Shown here piece by piece: positions 36,537-46,421 of a DNA stretch of 64,000 bases. Origin of the DNA: CAYTBN01 sp964436045. Its GTDB lineage: Bacteria > Myxococcota_A > UBA796 > UBA9615 > CAYRNR01. Below the pieces are notes generated by a model. That model ran no database searches, was not told the origin of the DNA, and worked only from the letters and a program-made list of their open reading frames with translations. Positions within the stretch are counted from its first letter, which is position 1. The number at the start of each line of letters is the position of its first letter. Both the position numbers and the translations under genes were made by a program. The stretch is from NCBI GenBank assembly GCA_964436045.1, contig CAYTBN010000022.1:1-64000 (forward strand), written 5' to 3'.

Positions 36537-36552
36537 TGCAAGATACGTGCCC
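36537..36552 (-). promoter_or_regulatory. Sigma-54 (-24/-12) promoter of the minor-pilin operon
   Basis: The minus strand reads GGGCACGTATCTTGCA, which matches TGGCACG-N4-TTGCA at every position but the first. The GG and GC dinucleotides are 10 bp apart, as required. An AT-rich tract follows (AAATAAAG). The predicted start is near 36526, 6 nt before the fimT ATG. The gene for an NtrC-family activator lies about 1 kb upstream on the same strand. Confidence 0.8.
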
Positions 36553-36673
36553 GCGAAAAACCCCAGATTCCCGACTGGGATTGCCGTGGCCACAGGGAGT
36601 TCGCCCGGGCCACTATGAAAAAAAGTCAAGGTTCTGCGCAGGAAGTAGGGAGCCGGCGGTTGCCACGGCGTCG

Positions 36674-37527
36674 TCAGCGCTCGGCGGCGGCGCAACGCTC
36701 TTCCACCTCTCCGCGGAGATCCTCCAGCCGTCGGCGGTCCACCGCCGCGATCCGTTCCTCGAGACCGGCCGCCAGTGCGTCGTCCAGGTGACCCTGAGCC
36801 GCGGACAGCTGTCCGCGGATCCCCGCGCAATCGCCCCCCTGCCCGCCGGCCGCCTCGAGGGCGCCCTCGGCCTCGAGCAGCGTGATCCGGAAGCGCAGCT
36901 CGTCGATGGCGCCGGCGAAGCGGGCCTCCATCAACTCCAGTTCGGACGCCTGGTCGACCGCGGCTGCCGCGCAGGCCAGGTCGCCCAGGGTCACGCAGGC
37001 TTCGGCCTTGCTCAGCGAGAACTCGGCCCGTCGCGGAGCCAGCGAGATGGCCCGGTCGAAGAGCGCGACGCATGGGTCGGCGTATCCCGCGTCCGCGTAC
37101 AGGCCGGCCAGGTCTGCGAGGATCCCGGGGTCATCCGGCGCGAGCGTGTAGGCGACGCGCAGCTTCTCCTCGGCCGCCTGGGTCTCCCCCCGCGCCGCCT
37201 CCAGCGCTGCCAGCCCGCGGTAGCCACCGTGGTAGTCGGGATCGAATTCGACGGCGCGGGTGAACCGTTCCCGGGCCGGCTCGGCCAACCCGGCGCGCCA
37301 GTAGGCCCAGCCGAGGCCGAACAGCGCGGGTCCGTGGTCCACGTCGATGGTCAGCGCCCGCTGATAGTCGAGCTCGGCCTCGACGAGGCGACCCGCCCGC
37401 AGGTGGCGATCGGCGAGGAGGGTCCACAGGGTGGGGTCGAGCTTGAACGCAAGCAGCGCGGTGCCGCCCAGCACGACGAGGACTGCCCAGAGAGGCGCCA
37501 GGTGCCGCGCCCTCCGCGGATCCCCGT

Positions 37528-37531
<4 letters not shown>
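36674..37531 (-). CDS. Membrane-anchored TPR protein
   Basis: The 285-residue product starts at a GTG that overlaps the stop of the NtrC-type regulator gene by 4 bp (GTGA), so the two are made together. One N-terminal helix (APLWAVLVVLGGTALLAF) at about residues 12-30 anchors it, with TPR units behind: AELDYQRALTIDVDHGPAL, ARERFTRAVEFDPDYHGGY, EEKLRVAYTLAPDDPGILA and CVALFDRAISLAPRRAEF. The C-terminal 80 residues form a likely coiled coil. No catalytic motif is seen. I infer a scaffold or a sensor partner for the regulator, or a pilus-biogenesis accessory; the sequence does not decide. Confidence 0.78.
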
Positions 37532-38931
<1,400 letters not shown>

Positions 38932-39031
38932 CGTTCCTCGCGGGGCGGACAACGCCCGCCCGGTGATTGCATCACCGTAGATGATAGCGGTGCCGAGCGT
39001 GGCGTCTAGAATATGGCGGCGGAGGATTCCG

Positions 39032-40390
39032 GTGAAAGTGCTGCTGGTCGTTCACGATTTCCTGCCCGCGAGCGTCGCGGGGGTGGAGGTGTTCGTCCAC
39101 GATCTAGCCCGCGGGCTCGCTGCGGCCGGCGACGACGCCGTGGTCGCCCACACCGTCCGCGGCGCCGGTCTGGCGCAACATGCCCTGCAGCCCGGGCGTG
39201 TGGGCGAGATCCGCACCTGGCAGCTGGTCCAGAACTACCCGTACCGGCCGCTGGTGGAGAGCGTCGAGGATCCCCAGGCCGAGCGCCGCTTCGACGAACT
39301 GCTGGAGCGCGAGCAACCGGACCTGGTCCATCTCCACCACCTCTGGGGTTGGTCCGCGGGCCTTCCGCAGCGGGCGCGCCGCGCGAGTGTGCCGGCCCTG
39401 TTGCACCTGCATGACCACTGGCTAACCTGCCCGTCCGGCGGGCAGCTGTTCCACCCCGACGGCCATGTCTGCGAGACCCCGGACCGGGCCCGTTGCGACG
39501 ACTGCTACGCCCGCTTCCGTTCCCGGGAGGGGCGGTTGGAGCGCCTGGCGATGCGGGCCGCGCGCCACCTCCCGCGCCCCCTCCCCCCGGACCTGCTGCA
39601 CCGCGGCTTCGCCGGGCTTCCGGGAGGAGCCCGCGGGCTGCTCAAGAAGATCAACGAGCGGCCCGCGGGCTCTGCACCGGCCGCCGTCGAAGGCGAGGCC
39701 CATCGTCGATGGGAGATCCTGCGGAACGCGCTGGATCGGGTCGACGGGTTCGTGTCCCCCTCACGCGACCTGGCCCGGCGGATGGCCCAGCTGGGGATCG
39801 CCCGATCGCGGATCGCGGTGATCCCGAACGGCACGGCCATCGAGGCGGCGGCGGCGACTCCCCCCGGAGCGGCGGACCCGGAACGGCCCCTGGCGCTGCT
39901 GTTCCTCGGCACGCCGGTTCCCCACAAGGGCGCGCACGTCGTGGCCGAGGCGGTGGCCGGGCTGGAGGGCGCTGCGCGGTTGACCATCCACGGCCACGAT
40001 CCGGCCGCGTCCTACGCCCGGCGCCTCGCCCTACCCCACGTCGAGCTGGCCGGTCCCCTGCCACGGGAGTCCGTGGCCGCGGCCATCGATGGGTCCGATC
40101 TGCTCTGCCTGCCCTCCCTCTGGCCGGAGAACGCACCGCTGGTCCTGCTGGAGGCGCGGGCGCGGGGCCGCGCTGTGCTGGCGTCGGATCTGGGCGGAGT
40201 CGCCGAGAGCGCCTGCGGACGGTTGCTGGCGGCGGGGGACGTGGGGAGCTGGCGGGGGGCCATCGAACAGCTGGCACGGGATCGGGGAGCGCTGGCTCGG
40301 CTGACGGACCAGGTCCGCCCGCCCCGATCGCTGGCCGAAGTGGTGGAGGATCACCGGGAGCTGTACCGCGCGACGCTGGAGCGATCGTGA
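39032..40390 (+). CDS. Glycosyltransferase family 4 protein
   Basis: The product is 452 residues from a GTG at 39032 with a GGAGGA site 5 bp upstream. It has a GT-B fold: an N-terminal acceptor domain with LLVVHDFLPASVAGVEVFVH and LVHLHHLWGWS, and a C-terminal nucleotide-sugar domain with LLFLGTPVPHKGAHVVAEAV, VELAGPLPRESVAAAIDG and the GT4 signature PSLWPENAPLVLLEARARG. A Cys-bearing insert (HWLTCPSGGQLF, then VCETPDRARCDDCYARF) may bind metal and recurs in the second GT4 at 49.7 kb. It overlaps the GT2 gene by 4 bp (GTGA). It probably builds surface polysaccharide; donor and acceptor are unknown. Confidence 0.88.
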   Translation: MKVLLVVHDFLPASVAGVEVFVHDLARGLAAAGDDAVVAHTVRGAGLAQHALQPGRVGEIRTWQLVQNYPYRPLVESVEDPQAERRFDELLEREQPDLVHLHHLWGWSAGLPQRARRASVPALLHLHDHWLTCPSGGQLFHPDGHVCETPDRARCDDCYARFRSREGRLERLAMRAARHLPRPLPPDLLHRGFAGLPGGARGLLKKINERPAGSAPAAVEGEAHRRWEILRNALDRVDGFVSPSRDLARRMAQLGIARSRIAVIPNGTAIEAAAATPPGAADPERPLALLFLGTPVPHKGAHVVAEAVAGLEGAARLTIHGHDPAASYARRLALPHVELAGPLPRESVAAAIDGSDLLCLPSLWPENAPLVLLEARARGRAVLASDLGGVAESACGRLLAAGDVGSWRGAIEQLARDRGALARLTDQVRPPRSLAEVVEDHRELYRATLERS

Positions 40391-41343
40391 TCGAGCCCAT
40401 CCGCGACACCGGCACCGGCGGTCAGGCACCCCGGATCTCCGTGGTGTTGCCGGTCCTCGACGGGGGCGAACCGCTGGCGCGCCTGCTGACCGCCCTGAGC
40501 GGGCAGCGGGTGGACGGCGGCTTCGAACTGATCGCCGTCGACTCGGGATCGCGGGACGGCTCGCTGGAACGGCTGTTGGCCTCCCCGGCCCGGGTGTTCG
40601 GCGTCCCGCGGCGACAGTTCGGCCACGGCCGGACCCGCAACGCGGCCCTCTCGTTGGCCCGGGCCGAGCGGGTCGTGCTGATGGTGCAGGACGCCCGCCC
40701 GACCGACCCCGGGTTCCTGGCGGAGCTGGCCGCGCCCCTGGAGGACGATCGCTCCCTCGCCGGGTCCTACGCTCGACAGCTCGCCCCCGCCGATCTGGAT
40801 CCCCTGCAGGCGGCCGCCATCGTCCGATGGACACCCGGGGGTGCCGACCGACGGCAGCGGGCATTCGAGCCCGGCGAGTTCGAGAGCCTGGCTCCGGCGG
40901 CGCGGGCGGCGCGCTGCCGCTTCGACAACGTGGCCTCCTGCATCCAGGCGGCGACGTGGCGACGGCTCCCCTTTCCGGACGTGCCTTTCGGCGAGGACGC
41001 CGCCTGGGCCCGCCGGGTCCTCGAGGCGGGGCACGATCTGCTCTACCGGGCGTCGGTGCCGGTGATCCATGGTCACTCGACGAGCGCGCTGGGCTCCTTC
41101 CTCCGCGACCGGGCTGCCCACGAGATGCTGGCCCGGGAGTTCGGCCTCCGTTCGGTGCCCGATCTGACCACCGCCCTCCACGGTTGGCTGGCGGGCTGGC
41201 CGGGGGACCTGCGCGAGCTGCGGGCCGAGGGGATCGGTGGGACGGAATTGGTGCGTTGTCTGGGCCGGGGCGCCCTGCGGCGGGCGGGTGCCATCGCTGG
41301 ACAGCACGCCGGAGGTCGCCGAGGACAACGCATTTTTTTGTGA
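40387..41343 (+). CDS. Glycosyltransferase family 2 protein
   Basis: The 318-residue product starts at a GTG overlapping the GT4 stop. The GT-A fold N-terminus is plain: ISVVLPVLDGGEPLARLLTA, FELIAVDSGSRDGSLERL and FGHGRTRNAALSLARAE (the RN motif of rhamnosyl/GT2 enzymes), then VLMVQDARPTDPGFLAEL in the DxD position. The acceptor region has PFPDVPFGEDAAWARRVLEAG (ED motif) and VPVIHGHSTS. It is soluble, so it acts on the cytoplasmic face. The last residues run through a T7 tract (41330s) before the stop. Likely same pathway as the coupled GT4. Confidence 0.88.
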   Translation: MIEPIRDTGTGGQAPRISVVLPVLDGGEPLARLLTALSGQRVDGGFELIAVDSGSRDGSLERLLASPARVFGVPRRQFGHGRTRNAALSLARAERVVLMVQDARPTDPGFLAELAAPLEDDRSLAGSYARQLAPADLDPLQAAAIVRWTPGGADRRQRAFEPGEFESLAPAARAARCRFDNVASCIQAATWRRLPFPDVPFGEDAAWARRVLEAGHDLLYRASVPVIHGHSTSALGSFLRDRAAHEMLAREFGLRSVPDLTTALHGWLAGWPGDLRELRAEGIGGTELVRCLGRGALRRAGAIAGQHAGGRRGQRIFL

Positions 41344-41448
41344 CAGCCTCCTGGGCGATCCAACCCCACCCCACATGCGCCGCGACGGAAAGCCCCTGGA
41401 ACATCGGCGGGAACATCGGCGACGACCGTCCGCCGGAGAACGCGATCG

Positions 41449-42546
41449 TCAACGGTCCACGTTCAGCCCGAGGGCCTCGTCCAGGTACCGCCCGACGGCG
41501 GCGTGCGCTGCCGGACTGGGATGGGTCTCCGCCGGGAGGACGTGCAGCCGCCGGAGCGGGACGTCCTGCAGCGCCGGAGTGACGTCGATCACCTCCAGCC
41601 CCCGATCCATCGCGGCCAGGCGAGCCACGTCCAGTACGTCCGCCAGCGGATCCTGGTGGACCGTGTCCATCAGCGGAAAGAGGACCACGACGCCCCGGGT
41701 CCCGGAACTCTCACAGTAGTCGGCCAGGCGGTCGAAATACTCGTTCAACAGCCTCGCACCGCGCTCGTCGGCGAAGCGGGCGCGGAGCTGGTCCCGGTGA
41801 TCGCGGTGCCCCTCCAGGACGAGCCGGGCCAGTTGATGGCGGTCGCGCCAGCGCGCGATCAGGTTGATCAGGTGGCTGCGGGCGCGGAGGCCGGCCTCGC
41901 GCCGGGTCCAGGGAGGGGCGTCCAGCGGCAGGCTCTTGTGCTCGTCGAAATCCCCGCCGAGGAAGGGGGTCGGACCGTCGAGGTCGTTGACGTAGAACCC
42001 GAGCAGCAGGACATCCGGATCGATGGCGCCGGCCCGCGATTCGATCCAGCGGACCTCCTGGGCCAGGTTCCAGGCGGGCACCCCCGCGTTGAGGACCCGC
42101 GCCGCGCCCCGCCGCCGCAGCCGGCGTTCCAGCTCGGCAAGGTAGGTCTCGTCGTCGGCCACACCCGCCCCGAAGGTCAACGAATCCCCCACCCCGAGGA
42201 CCACGGTCGCGCCCGCCTCGGGGGGCTCGTCCGCCAGCCCCCGCCCCCGGAGTCCCTCGGACGACACCGTCACCGGTGCGCGGTGCACCACGGCCCCATC
42301 CGCGGCCCGATGGTAGACCTCTTCGCCCCGGTATCCCGGCTCGAGGGTGTAGCCGATCTCCCAGTCGGGGTCACCGAAGAAGGGGCTCGTGGGTTCCCAG
42401 CGCACGAACAGGTCGTCGCCGCTCAGGGGATCGCCGAGCCCCGCGATCCGCAGGCTCAGCTCGGCGACGAACAGGGCCACCAGGCCGGCGGCGAAGGACA
42501 ACGCCAGCCGTCGAACGGGTGGTGGGCGAGCGGCGGGCGCGGCCAT
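41449..42546 (-). CDS. Membrane-anchored SGNH/GDSL hydrolase-like protein
   Basis: The product is 365 residues from the ATG at 42546 (GAGGGG site 8 bp upstream); the open frame extends upstream but overlaps the divergent gene. An N-terminal helix (LALSFAAGLVALFVAELSL) anchors it, facing the periplasm. SGNH blocks are block I VVLGVGDSLTFGAGV, block II VLNAGVPAWNLAQE, block III LLLGFYVNDLDG and block V THPSPAAHAAV. These enzymes are esterases or O-acetyl transferases/hydrolases on glycans or lipids. Between glycosyltransferases and secreted lipoproteins it may modify surface polysaccharide. It converges with the GT2 gene across 105 bp with no clear terminator. Confidence 0.82.
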   Translation of the reverse strand: MAAPAARPPPVRRLALSFAAGLVALFVAELSLRIAGLGDPLSGDDLFVRWEPTSPFFGDPDWEIGYTLEPGYRGEEVYHRAADGAVVHRAPVTVSSEGLRGRGLADEPPEAGATVVLGVGDSLTFGAGVADDETYLAELERRLRRRGAARVLNAGVPAWNLAQEVRWIESRAGAIDPDVLLLGFYVNDLDGPTPFLGGDFDEHKSLPLDAPPWTRREAGLRARSHLINLIARWRDRHQLARLVLEGHRDHRDQLRARFADERGARLLNEYFDRLADYCESSGTRGVVVLFPLMDTVHQDPLADVLDVARLAAMDRGLEVIDVTPALQDVPLRRLHVLPAETHPSPAAHAAVGRYLDEALGLNVDR

Positions 42547-42634
42547 CTGGGAACCCCTCGAGAAAGGTGACCAGTAAACCACGCCGCGTGACACGGAGAC
42601 AGGGTTGGCGGCATCATGCGACGCTGAGGTGTCC

Positions 42635-44071
42635 ATGCAGCGACCGGTCCCCCTCTCCTTCCGTCCACCCTGGAACGGCGGGGTCCCGATCCTCCGGGCC
42701 GTGCTCTGGCTCGTCGGAGCGGGCTGCCCGACTGCCGACGACGACGACGACGACGACACCACCGGGGACCTCGCGGCCGCGGTCGAGGACAACCCGCGCA
42801 GCCCGCTGTCGTGCTACGTGACCTGGTCGACCGAGGATCCGGCCACCTCGGCGGTCGAGTTCGGTCCCGACGGCGCCCTGCAGCACCGGATCGGGAGCGA
42901 CGAGCTGACGGAGGAACACCGGGTCGTGGTCGTTGGCATGCGGGCAGAGACCGTGTACCAGCTGGTCGCCGTCTCCGAGACCGCTGACGGCAGACAGCTG
43001 CGCTCGCCGGTCCTCTCACACGAGACGGGCCCACTGCCCTTCGACGGCCTGACCCTCGACGTCACCGTCCCGGACCTGGGACTCGCCCAGCCCGGCTGGG
43101 TGCTGGCCGACCTGGTGCTGGAGGAGGACACGGATACGGCCTACATCGTGATGTTCGACCTGGACGGCCACACCGTCTGGGTCCACGACGACCTCGGCGG
43201 CAGCCTGCTCGGCGGCCGTGACGCCACCCTGGTGGACGACGGGGCGGCGGTGCTCGTGGGTGGGTTTGTGGTCGAGGGGGAGACACCGGTCGAGATCGGT
43301 CTGGACAACCAGGTGCTGTGGGAGGGACCCGAGCAACCGGCCATCGGGCTGGACTGTGAGATGCATCACCTGCTGCGCAAGCAGGCGGGCGGGAACTACC
43401 TGACCCTGATGCACGACTACTCGGACGGCTCCATGGGCGACCGGATCGTCGAATTCGATCCCGTACTGGACAGCGTCTGGGAGTGGAACACGGTCGAGCT
43501 CTGCGAACAGATCTGCACGGGCAATCCGCTGTGGGGGAACTGGGCCCAGCTCGATCCGGCGGAGAACGTTGCCTACTACAACAGCTGGCTCTATTCGACG
43601 CTCGTCAAGGTCGATCGGGCCACGGGGGAGATGCTGTGGATGTTCGGCCAGCACCGCGACTTCACCTCCACGGGCGAGGATGTGTGGTACCGCCAGGGCC
43701 ATTCTCCGACCCGGCTGCCGGACGGCAACCTGCTGGTCTTCGACAACGGAGGGCCGGAGCGGGAGCACAGCCGGGTGATCGAGTACACCCTGGACGAGAC
43801 CGCGATGACCGCGGAGATCGTCTGGGAGTACCCCGGCGACCTCGAGGATCCGTGGAAGAACGACAACGGCGGCTCCGCCACCCGGCTCGACAACGGCAAC
43901 ACCTTCGTCGTGACCGGGACCATCTTTCCGGAGCTCGTCCCCACCCGGCTGTTCGAGGTCACCCCCGACCTCACCAAGGCCTGGGAGGTGGTGTTCGTGC
44001 CCGCCGTGCCCGGGCATATCGCGGCGTGCAGCAACGCCAAGCGTATCCCGGCGCTCGCCACCGACCTCTGA
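42635..44071 (+). CDS. Arylsulfotransferase (ASST)-like lipoprotein
   Basis: The product is 478 residues from the ATG at 42635 (GAGGTG site). The signal peptide ends in a lipobox (LWLVGAGC) followed by a poly-Asp linker (DDDDDDD), a common surface-lipoprotein tether in this bacterial group. Residues about 45-140 look like a fibronectin/phosphatase-N-type beta domain (SCYVTWSTEDPATSAVEFG). The rest is an ASST-type six-blade propeller: EMHHLLRKQAGGNYLTL, GEMLWMFGQHRDFTS, YRQGHSPTRLPDGNLLVFDN and TRLDNGNTFVVTG. Candidate catalytic His residues lie in EMHHLL and RQGHSP. ASST moves sulfate from aryl sulfates to phenols; activity here is unproven. Confidence 0.82.
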   Translation: MQRPVPLSFRPPWNGGVPILRAVLWLVGAGCPTADDDDDDDTTGDLAAAVEDNPRSPLSCYVTWSTEDPATSAVEFGPDGALQHRIGSDELTEEHRVVVVGMRAETVYQLVAVSETADGRQLRSPVLSHETGPLPFDGLTLDVTVPDLGLAQPGWVLADLVLEEDTDTAYIVMFDLDGHTVWVHDDLGGSLLGGRDATLVDDGAAVLVGGFVVEGETPVEIGLDNQVLWEGPEQPAIGLDCEMHHLLRKQAGGNYLTLMHDYSDGSMGDRIVEFDPVLDSVWEWNTVELCEQICTGNPLWGNWAQLDPAENVAYYNSWLYSTLVKVDRATGEMLWMFGQHRDFTSTGEDVWYRQGHSPTRLPDGNLLVFDNGGPEREHSRVIEYTLDETAMTAEIVWEYPGDLEDPWKNDNGGSATRLDNGNTFVVTGTIFPELVPTRLFEVTPDLTKAWEVVFVPAVPGHIAACSNAKRIPALATDL

Positions 44072-44125
44072 CTCGGCTTCCACCACCTGCAAATCCCGGT
44101 TCCCTCCCCCGTCGGGTCTGCGAGA

Positions 44126-45673
44126 ATGGGCCGGATGTCGAACGACCGCCCCGCCCCACTGCCCGCCCGCCGTGGCTCGCGCCTGCTCCGTCGGCTGTCC
44201 ATGGCGGCGGTGCTGATCCTGCTGATCCGCGGCGGCTGCGGCCATGGGGGTAGTGACCCGGCAGCGGACGGTGGGGGCGCGGCATCGGTCCCGCCGGACC
44301 TGGTCCTGGTGCTGGCCGGCGGGCTGCGGTCCGGCGCGTTCGACGGCGCCGAAGAGGCGTTCATCGGCGGCCTCAGCGCGGAGCCCACCCACCGGTTCAC
44401 GGCTGCCTACTGCCAGTCTCTGGCGCCGCTGACGAGCCTCGTCTCGGTGCTCTCGGGGCGCTACCCCTCCGCGATCCCCTTCTGCGGACTCCACTCCGAG
44501 ACGGCCGAACCCGGCGCGCGGCTGTGGTGTACCCGCCTGCCGACGGACCGCCACTACCTGCCGGGCGTGCTGGCGGCCTACGGGTATCAGTCGGCGCTGT
44601 TCACCACCGGGATGGCGGGTGCGGACGTCGTCGACGGGTTGTTCGGTCATACCGAGGTGTTGGCGGGTGCCGGTGAGGACGTTCCCTGGGAGCAGCTGGG
44701 CCGGGCCGCGGCCGACTGGTGGACCGGCGCCGCCGCCTCCCCGCGGCTGCTGATGATCGTGGTGGCCGACATGGGCCTCGAGCAACACCTGGCGTTCACC
44801 CCGACCGAGGGCGCGGCTACGGTCGTGGACGAGACCGGGAAGCGACACCGGGTGATCGAGGCGGCCGGGGCGGTGCCGGCCTACGTGGAGGTGGCCGGCG
44901 GGATCGGCAAGCACCTGGGTGAGGTGGTCGGGGGCCTCGACGCCAGCGACCGACCCCGCTGGATGGCGGCGACGTCGCTGCACGGGCTCAGTGTGGGCGA
45001 GCGGACCGGCACCGCGGACGCCAACGACGGCCAGATCGCGTGGCAGCTCGGCCACCTGGCCCATCACATCATCCTCGACCGCACGGTCCACGTGCCCCTG
45101 GTCCTGTTCGCACCCGGTGGCGGCCGGGCGCGGGCCATCGACACGCCGACGGAGCTCGTCGAGCTCTACCCCACGTTCCTCGCCCTGGCCGGCGCCGCCC
45201 CCAGTTCGGGCCGCCCGGGCGAGGACCTGCTGGCCCCCGTGGCCGGCTCCGGCCAGACCGCATACGTGGAGTTCGGCGACATGCTCGCCCTGCGCTCGGG
45301 GAACCACCTGCTGACCTTCCGGGCATACGTGCAGGACCGGGCCTCGCTGGACCCGGAGATCACCGACCGGATGTTGTTCGAGAGCATCGACGGCGAGAAG
45401 TACAGCCTGTCCGAGGTCGCCACCGATCCGCTCCAGCTGCGCAACCAGGTCCACGGCCAGTGGGCGACAACCCTGCAGCTCCGCCAGCAGGTCCTCGGGA
45501 TCCGGCAGGGCATCGGAGCTTCGCCCGCCGGAGACTCCCGGTCCGCGGAGGAGGGGAACGGACGCCCGCGACGCTCCACCCAAGCCCACGGCGACGGGCA
45601 CCTCCGAGGGGATCGCATACACGGCGCTGGCCTCCACCGCGCCCATGGGGTTCGTCTCGCTGACAGGCGGTGA
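44126..45673 (+). CDS. Sulfatase-like (alkaline-phosphatase superfamily) protein lacking catalytic residues
   Basis: The 515-residue frame has a membrane/lipoprotein-type leader (AAVLILLIRGGCG) and a sulfatase-family fold: PPDLVLVLAGGLRSGAF, LTSLVSVLSGRYPSA, LPGVLAAYGYQSALFTTG, VHVPLVLFAPGGG and ELVELYPTFLALAGAAP. Key residues are missing. The metal site expected as LDDxR reads LAGGLR, the CxPxR formylglycine motif is replaced by APLTSLV, and the SDHG site reads SLHG. It is probably a binding or structural relative, not an active sulfatase. The natural fold ends near GEKYSLSEVATDPLQLRNQV; the last 40 residues (from about GNGRPRRSTQ) look out of frame, and the FGE-like sequence continues in the +1 frame. 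Confidence 0.75.
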   Translation: MGRMSNDRPAPLPARRGSRLLRRLSMAAVLILLIRGGCGHGGSDPAADGGGAASVPPDLVLVLAGGLRSGAFDGAEEAFIGGLSAEPTHRFTAAYCQSLAPLTSLVSVLSGRYPSAIPFCGLHSETAEPGARLWCTRLPTDRHYLPGVLAAYGYQSALFTTGMAGADVVDGLFGHTEVLAGAGEDVPWEQLGRAAADWWTGAAASPRLLMIVVADMGLEQHLAFTPTEGAATVVDETGKRHRVIEAAGAVPAYVEVAGGIGKHLGEVVGGLDASDRPRWMAATSLHGLSVGERTGTADANDGQIAWQLGHLAHHIILDRTVHVPLVLFAPGGGRARAIDTPTELVELYPTFLALAGAAPSSGRPGEDLLAPVAGSGQTAYVEFGDMLALRSGNHLLTFRAYVQDRASLDPEITDRMLFESIDGEKYSLSEVATDPLQLRNQVHGQWATTLQLRQQVLGIRQGIGASPAGDSRSAEEGNGRPRRSTQAHGDGHLRGDRIHGAGLHRAHGVRLADRR

Positions 45674-46421
45674 GTTCGTGATGGGCAGCTCGGACTCGGA
45701 ACCGGGCCACCAGCCCTGGGAGGCGCCGCGGCACCTGACCACGGTCGAGCCGTTCCTCATCGCGGAGACCGAGGTGACCGAGGCCCAGTGGCGAGCGGTA
45801 TCCGAGGGCGGCGGGGCGAGTTGGACCGGCGGCCGGGACCGGCAGCCGCGACGCTGTGTGATGTGGTGCGACGCGGTACGCTTCGCCAACGCGTTGTCCC
45901 GGCTCGAGGGGCTGTCGGAGGTCTATACCGGCGCCGAGGGCTGTGCGGCCGGCGGGGCCAGCGCGGTCACCTGGAATCCCGACGCCGACGGGTTCCGACT
46001 CCCCACCGAGTCCGAGTGGGAGTTCGCTGCCCGCAGCGGCACGACCACCCGGTTCTGGTCGGGAGACGGGGAGGACGATCTGCTGCGAGTCGGCTTCGTC
46101 GACTGCAATGCCGCCGACCGGTCACCCGTGGGGCGGCGGCCGGCAAGCCCCTTCGGCCTCTACGACATCCACGGCAACGTCTGGGAGTGGGTCTGGGACC
46201 CCTTCGCCCCCTACCAGGACGGCGGCGTGCAAACCCCGGAGGTCGCCAGCAGTGCCGAGCGGCGCGTCGCCCGCGGTGGCGGTTTCTGGCACGGCAGCAT
46301 CCGTGGCGCGAGGTCCGCGTCCCGCAGTGTGATGCTCGAAGGGGCAGCGGACCGGGATTGGTGCAAGGACATCGGACTGCGGCTGGCCCTCGATGGGCCC
46401 CCGAAACAGGAGGTACCTTGA
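45645..46421 (+). CDS. Formylglycine-generating-enzyme-like (SUMF1) domain, probably 3' part of a frameshifted fusion
   Basis: From the first ATG the product is 258 residues and begins directly inside the domain (MGFVSLTGGEFVMGSSDSE), with no signal peptide and no ribosome-binding site. The frame is open upstream of the ATG without any start codon and gives protein-like sequence (DARDAPPKPTATGTSEGI, then AYTALAST). Fold motifs are EVTEAQWRAVSE, FRLPTESEWEFAARSG, LYDIHGNVWEWVWDP and ARGGGFWHGSIRGARSASR. The active-site Cys pair of true FGEs is absent, as in many SUMF1-fold binding proteins. It overlaps the sulfatase-like gene by 29 bp, and its stop overlaps the next start (TTGA). Confidence 0.7.
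   Translation: MGFVSLTGGEFVMGSSDSEPGHQPWEAPRHLTTVEPFLIAETEVTEAQWRAVSEGGGASWTGGRDRQPRRCVMWCDAVRFANALSRLEGLSEVYTGAEGCAAGGASAVTWNPDADGFRLPTESEWEFAARSGTTTRFWSGDGEDDLLRVGFVDCNAADRSPVGRRPASPFGLYDIHGNVWEWVWDPFAPYQDGGVQTPEVASSAERRVARGGGFWHGSIRGARSASRSVMLEGAADRDWCKDIGLRLALDGPPKQEVP

Noticed and set aside
36618..36624. Intrinsic terminator after the TPR gene (T7 run on the minus strand)
   Set aside because: No stable GC-rich stem directly precedes the T-run; it may just be AT-rich DNA near the sigma-54 promoter.
41332..41340. Intrinsic terminator at the end of the GT2 gene
   Set aside because: The T-tract is inside the last codons and no hairpin precedes it.
44126..45673. Active arylsulfatase
   Set aside because: Metal-binding Asp residues and the formylglycine CxPxR motif are all missing.
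43016..45889. 957-codon frame on the minus strand opposite the ASST-like and sulfatase-like genes
   Set aside because: Low-complexity product, and the plus strand carries recognisable families with ribosome-binding sites.
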